Positions 5,602 through 8,874 of a stretch of 8,874 bases of DNA are shown piece after piece. Source of the stretch: Bdellovibrionales bacterium (GTDB lineage Bacteria > Bdellovibrionota > Bdellovibrionia > Bdellovibrionales > UBA1609); assembly GCA_026648125.1 (NCBI GenBank), contig JAPKGD010000047.1:1-8874 (forward strand), given 5' to 3'. The notes beneath the pieces are model-generated. The model was not told the origin of the DNA and searched no databases. It saw only the letters and a list, made by a program, of their open reading frames with translations. Position 1 is the first letter of the stretch; each line of letters starts with the position of its first letter. A program made the translations under genes and the position numbers.

Positions 5602-8412
5602 TTAGCGGCACTTTTCCTTTAATTCCATCGCAATTTGATAGTACTCAATGGCCCATGAATCTGACACCGGCTGACTAACCAGGACTGGAAGAATTTGTTC
5701 ATTATAGCAAGAATTTCCCTGCATACCAATAAGGCGAGGAATCAATGAATATGCCACGAATCGAAGAGGAAGACGCCCGGCTTCCATGAGTTTAATTGAT
5801 TCGCCCGAAAACAGATCTACACTGAAAAAATCTGAATAATCTCTCAAAAACGCAATCCAATCTGCATCTACCTCGTAAAATGATAGAGTAAGAATCGACG
5901 AAAATTCTTTTCTAATTTGAGAAATCTCCGTCTCAACAGGGGTAGACCTTGCCAATAGGCTGGACCAGAATCTCAAATAGAATGAAGAATAGAATAGCCG
6001 TTCTTTGCGATTTTCAGCTATGAAGCGCCGAAGACTTCCTTCGTCCTTGGACTTTAGAATTTGATTAAATTCTTTGCGGGCCTGATCGATTTGAGTTCGA
6101 ATTCTCGACTTTGGCGGATTAAATGCCCTTTTTACCAAAGCGCTTCCCTCAGGCCCACCCTTCCAGTTCAAAAAAGAGGAACAGGTCCCAATCGCGCGAT
6201 TGTTTGAACAAATAGAGTCTAAAAATCGAATTGAGGTCAGTCTTACATCGTCAGGCTGATCTTTGCCCTGCGCAACTTTATTCCATAGATCATAGGCTAC
6301 GGTGAAATCACCAAATGCGTTTAACCTGTGGCTCGCATAGATCAATTGAGCCTGCGCAACTAGATCAGAAGAAAAATTCGGTGTCGAAATATCAATATCA
6401 CCGGATTTTGTGAGTGAATTCCTCAGTTCAAAGCCCAGCCCGTTCTTCTGGTCATTAGTTGTATTGGAATTAAAGGAAGCAACGACATCCGACAGGCGAA
6501 GTAAGTCCTCACCATTTGGCGACCAACAATCAGGAGGCTTGCAAACGACGGTTTCGTACCCAAATGTTGTTGGGAAAAATGACCAGTGATTTTGATTCGT
6601 GAAAATAGAACGCGTCTTCTGCATAATGATGTTTGGGATTTGTTCAGGCACAAGCCCCATTCCACCACTAATAAGGGTATAGCCATTCTTTAATATATTT
6701 CTGGTAAAAGAAAATTCAGACTGAAAGATACCGGTATTGATTACAGCTGATTCGCCATAGCGAAGTGGATTTGGTTCAATTAAAGTAGAAAGCTGTGCGG
6801 GAGCTGCCTTATTGACTAGTGCACTGAGGTATTTTGTTACATCCGTTAAACTTTGAATCTGAGGAATTATCTCCGCCTTTAGCATTGGCGATCGAATCAA
6901 CATAAAGAGATTCTGAGAATCCTCGTCTAAAATTGCTGGTTGGCCGTGATACGGAATCTGCAACCGACTATATCTAAATCCCGGCCGCCAGAAAGTTTCT
7001 CCGTGATCGGACATTAAGACTAGGTGAATGTTGTCAAGATTAGATCTTTTTCTGAGGTCTTTAAGCAGCGGCTCCACCACCTCATCCATGATCATATCAA
7101 ACTTGCCCTTTGCCAAATTCTTCAATTCATCAAATTTAAATGTATCCGGCAGAAAAGCTTCCTGAAAATAATTGGGATAACGTGTGACTAATGAATTTGG
7201 ATTGGATTGATAGCGTTGAATATAGGGATTTCGGGAATCCCCTGGATAGTGAAGACTGCACGTATGAGCAAGAATAAATGCCGGCTTACTTTTGCTCCTT
7301 GAAATCTGTGTATATATTGATTTTAGAAATTCCTTCGGTCTGTAGCCATAAGAATATGCAAAATTCATTTTGGGTTGGGGCAATATTAAATAGCCAATGT
7401 CATTGGAAAAATAACTCCAGAACAAGGTAAAGCGAAATACTTCTGAGGCAAGTAAGTTTGTAAAATTGAACTGAGGTTGAGTCACTTCATCAAAGGCTTG
7501 GCCAGATGCGAAGCTCGCAAACTTCGTCTCATCCAAAATGAATCGCGTTGTATAGCCACGATTCCTCAAGGCAGGAATCAATCCGCTATGGGCAACAAGT
7601 TTGTCGGTCTCAAGAAAGCCCGGGTAAAGATTGTCTCGAAGCCCATGCTTTTCGGGGTTGGTACCCGTAAGAAATGAGGTTAAAGACACGTGGGTTTTTG
7701 CCGTTGGGGTGATGATTTTCTTAAACACCACTGAGCTCTTGTAGATTCTCGCCAGTTCAGAATTGGGATTTTTATTAACGTAAAATTCGACGAAGTCGGG
7801 GCGGAGTGAGTCGATGCTCACTATCAAGATAGAATCAGGAGATAATCTCGTCTGCTTAGTGAAGGCCCGGTCCAACAGACTTGGACCTCGAGAAGCTAAA
7901 CTGCCAATCAAAAAGACCATAATGAGGCCCGCAAACCACCGCCCAAGCTTTAAATGGTTACGGCCGGCATAGGATGCCGCGGGACCCGCAACCAGTAAAC
8001 CGACCACTAAGAGATAGAAAGTCCAAAGGGCCCCGTTCATCACATCTAGGCCAATATAAGAGGTAAAGACCTGGGGAATTTCTGCCAGGTTCTTGCTCAC
8101 CGAGAGTGAAAGTACAAAGAATAGCATTAAAAATCTGGTTTTTACCTGAAGAAGCCACCTCAAAAACTCCGTGGCCACAGCGAGAACTAGAAGGCAGAGA
8201 ATCAATTGGCCAGCCAGAATAAAAATAAAACCCGATTGGGATAGGAGAAACTCGGATATAAAGTTTGAGGAGCTTTCCGGAAGGTTCCGTGAGAACTGAA
8301 AAGCGTAAACAAGGACCTCTACAATAGTGACTGCCAAGTAGGAGAAAAAATAGATTATGATGTTACTGCCGTAACGTGTCATAGTTGCCGATTTCGTCAA
8401 ATTGGACCGCAT
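5602..8412 (-). CDS. Membrane-anchored alkaline-phosphatase-superfamily protein (sulfatase fold, Thr nucleophile)
   Basis: About 936 residues from the ATG at 8412. The frame is open from a TTG at 8433, but the ATG has TGGGAG ten bases upstream; the ATG at 8382 is a third choice. Five hydrophobic helices occur at about 15-38, 60-84, 93-109, 128-145 and 160-175. A sulfatase-fold catalytic domain follows, from about 190 to 620. Its visible motifs are ILIVSIDSLRPD (metal D201), TPTAKTHVS with T240 aligning to the nucleophile, TGTNPEKHG (250-258), HTCSLHYPGD (H383, H388), LMSDHGETF (D469, H470) and PYHGQP (H489). The sulfatase CxPSR motif is absent, so a phosphodiesterase or phosphotransferase is likelier than a true sulfatase. 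The five-helix-plus-catalytic-domain plan resembles LtaS and EptA-type phosphotransferases, which act outside the inner membrane. The C-terminal 250 residues are helical and TPR-like, with a close cysteine pair CKPPDC (624-629) before them. The substrate is unknown. Confidence 0.88.
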   Translation of the reverse strand: MRSNLTKSATMTRYGSNIIIYFFSYLAVTIVEVLVYAFQFSRNLPESSSNFISEFLLSQSGFIFILAGQLILCLLVLAVATEFLRWLLQVKTRFLMLFFVLSLSVSKNLAEIPQVFTSYIGLDVMNGALWTFYLLVVGLLVAGPAASYAGRNHLKLGRWFAGLIMVFLIGSLASRGPSLLDRAFTKQTRLSPDSILIVSIDSLRPDFVEFYVNKNPNSELARIYKSSVVFKKIITPTAKTHVSLTSFLTGTNPEKHGLRDNLYPGFLETDKLVAHSGLIPALRNRGYTTRFILDETKFASFASGQAFDEVTQPQFNFTNLLASEVFRFTLFWSYFSNDIGYLILPQPKMNFAYSYGYRPKEFLKSIYTQISRSKSKPAFILAHTCSLHYPGDSRNPYIQRYQSNPNSLVTRYPNYFQEAFLPDTFKFDELKNLAKGKFDMIMDEVVEPLLKDLRKRSNLDNIHLVLMSDHGETFWRPGFRYSRLQIPYHGQPAILDEDSQNLFMLIRSPMLKAEIIPQIQSLTDVTKYLSALVNKAAPAQLSTLIEPNPLRYGESAVINTGIFQSEFSFTRNILKNGYTLISGGMGLVPEQIPNIIMQKTRSIFTNQNHWSFFPTTFGYETVVCKPPDCWSPNGEDLLRLSDVVASFNSNTTNDQKNGLGFELRNSLTKSGDIDISTPNFSSDLVAQAQLIYASHRLNAFGDFTVAYDLWNKVAQGKDQPDDVRLTSIRFLDSICSNNRAIGTCSSFLNWKGGPEGSALVKRAFNPPKSRIRTQIDQARKEFNQILKSKDEGSLRRFIAENRKERLFYSSFYLRFWSSLLARSTPVETEISQIRKEFSSILTLSFYEVDADWIAFLRDYSDFFSVDLFSGESIKLMEAGRLPLRFVAYSLIPRLIGMQGNSCYNEQILPVLVSQPVSDSWAIEYYQIAMELKEKCR

Positions 8413-8444
8413 ATAAAGAGAACTCCCAGGCAATAACCAACATC

Positions 8445-8471
8445 ATATTAGAGTCCCAACCTTATTGAAAA
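8445..8471 (-). promoter_or_regulatory. Possible promoter of the large membrane phosphatase gene
   Basis: On the minus strand TAATAT (8450-8445) resembles a -10 box, with TTTTCA (8471-8466) 15 bases upstream as a four-of-six -35. The spacer is short, so the match is only suggestive. The start would fall near 8438, about 26 bases before the ATG at 8412 and close to the TTG at 8433, which also favours the ATG as start codon. Confidence 0.35.
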
Positions 8472-8514
8472 TGTCTCAGAATGGATCAGAGTAGGAACTA
8501 GACCTATAAATTGC

Positions 8515-8544
8515 TTCATTTTATCCCATACTTACAGATATAAT
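8515..8544 (+). promoter_or_regulatory. Promoter of the right-edge gene
   Basis: TATAAT at 8539-8544 is a perfect -10 box. TTCATT at 8515-8520, 18 bases upstream, is a weak -35; TTGCTT at 8511-8516 is better in sequence but 22 bases away. The start would fall near 8551, leaving a leader of about 30 bases before the GTG at 8582 with a strong ribosome binding site. The surrounding 8413-8581 gap holds no gene that I can see. Confidence 0.5.
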
Positions 8545-8581
8545 AAAAAAGTGTGCCAGAAAAAAGCGTGGGGGATATCTA

Positions 8582-8874
8582 GTGGACAATTTTAGACGCC
8601 AGTTTTTGGTACGGTTATGTTCGGGCGGCTTTTTTGGCTTTTCTCTAACTAAATTTGGTTTTTTTCTTCAAGGTAAGTACCAGAATTATGTGAGAATTGT
8701 GACGCCTCATGGAAAGAGCATTTCCGAGTGCAATGTTGACATAGGAAGATGGGTCAACGTGCCGCTCTACCGAAGAATCCTTAAGTCTCATTTGGACTCA
8801 GGACACCTCAAGAGATTTTCGATAAATACAAATCAATTTCCACTCCATGTAATCCTTGAATTTGATTCAATGGA
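8582..8874 (+). CDS. Partial gene with twin-arginine-like N-terminus, unknown function
   Basis: An open frame of 97 full codons runs off the right end of the window. It starts at GTG 8582, six bases after GGGGGA (8570-8575), a strong ribosome binding site. The N-terminus reads NFRRQFLVRL at 3-12, which fits the core of the twin-arginine export motif (RRxFLK-like), followed by the weakly hydrophobic stretch CSGGFFGFSLTKFGFFL (13-29). A folded, cofactor-containing or metal-containing exported protein is one possibility. The rest of the visible part (KYQNYVRIVTPHG, then GRWVNVPLYRRILKSHL) matches no family I recognise. It is divergent from the large phosphatase gene across about 170 bases. Confidence 0.7.
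   Translation, partial: MDNFRRQFLVRLCSGGFFGFSLTKFGFFLQGKYQNYVRIVTPHGKSISECNVDIGRWVNVPLYRRILKSHLDSGHLKRFSINTNQFPLHVILEFDSM

Noticed and set aside
7477..7677. Plus-strand open frame of 66 codons inside the large phosphatase gene
   Set aside because: It is antisense to the conserved catalytic region, with no ribosome binding site or recognisable protein features.
5602..8412. Calling the large membrane protein an arylsulfatase
   Set aside because: The cysteine or serine of the formylglycine motif CxPSR is missing, and a threonine occupies the aligned position.

Overview
The window looks like a chromosomal segment of a Gram-negative bacterium. It carries gmhA, the first committed step of ADP-heptose synthesis for lipopolysaccharide, three tRNA genes with encoded CCA ends, and several exported or multi-pass membrane proteins. 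The mix of genes would suit a Bdellovibrionota or deltaproteobacterial-type genome, but this is an impression from gene style and I cannot prove it from the sequence.

Left part (1-1704): a housekeeping block of higher GC. On the minus strand, reading right to left, are tRNA-Arg(ACG), a small single-pass membrane protein that begins 20 bases after that tRNA, and tRNA-Asn(GTT). The -35 box I assign to tRNA-Asn contains the stop codon of the small gene. On the plus strand are gmhA and then tRNA-Ser(GCT).

Middle part (1790-5584): composition drops after tRNA-Ser. A minus-strand membrane diiron hydroxylase of the sterol desaturase/fatty acid hydroxylase superfamily is divergent from a plus-strand pair. 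The first gene of the pair is an unrecognised histidine-rich multi-pass membrane protein that appears to lack a ribosome binding site. The second is an exported two-domain phospholipase D-family protein with both HKD motifs intact.

Right part (5602-8874): a large minus-strand gene, convergent with the phospholipase D gene and only 17 bases from it, encodes about five membrane helices, an alkaline-phosphatase-superfamily domain with a threonine rather than a cysteine at the nucleophile position, and a long helical C-terminal region. Divergent from it, behind a perfect TATAAT box, is the start of a gene with a twin-arginine-like N-terminus that runs off the window.

How the genes may work together is inference. 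Three of the enzymes (membrane hydroxylase, exported phospholipase D, membrane-anchored phosphoesterase/phosphotransferase) belong to superfamilies that often act on lipids or lipid headgroups, so the region may be an envelope-lipid or foreign-lipid processing neighbourhood placed beside a tRNA-Ser gene. No integrase, transposase, CRISPR array or clear attachment repeat was seen in the window.
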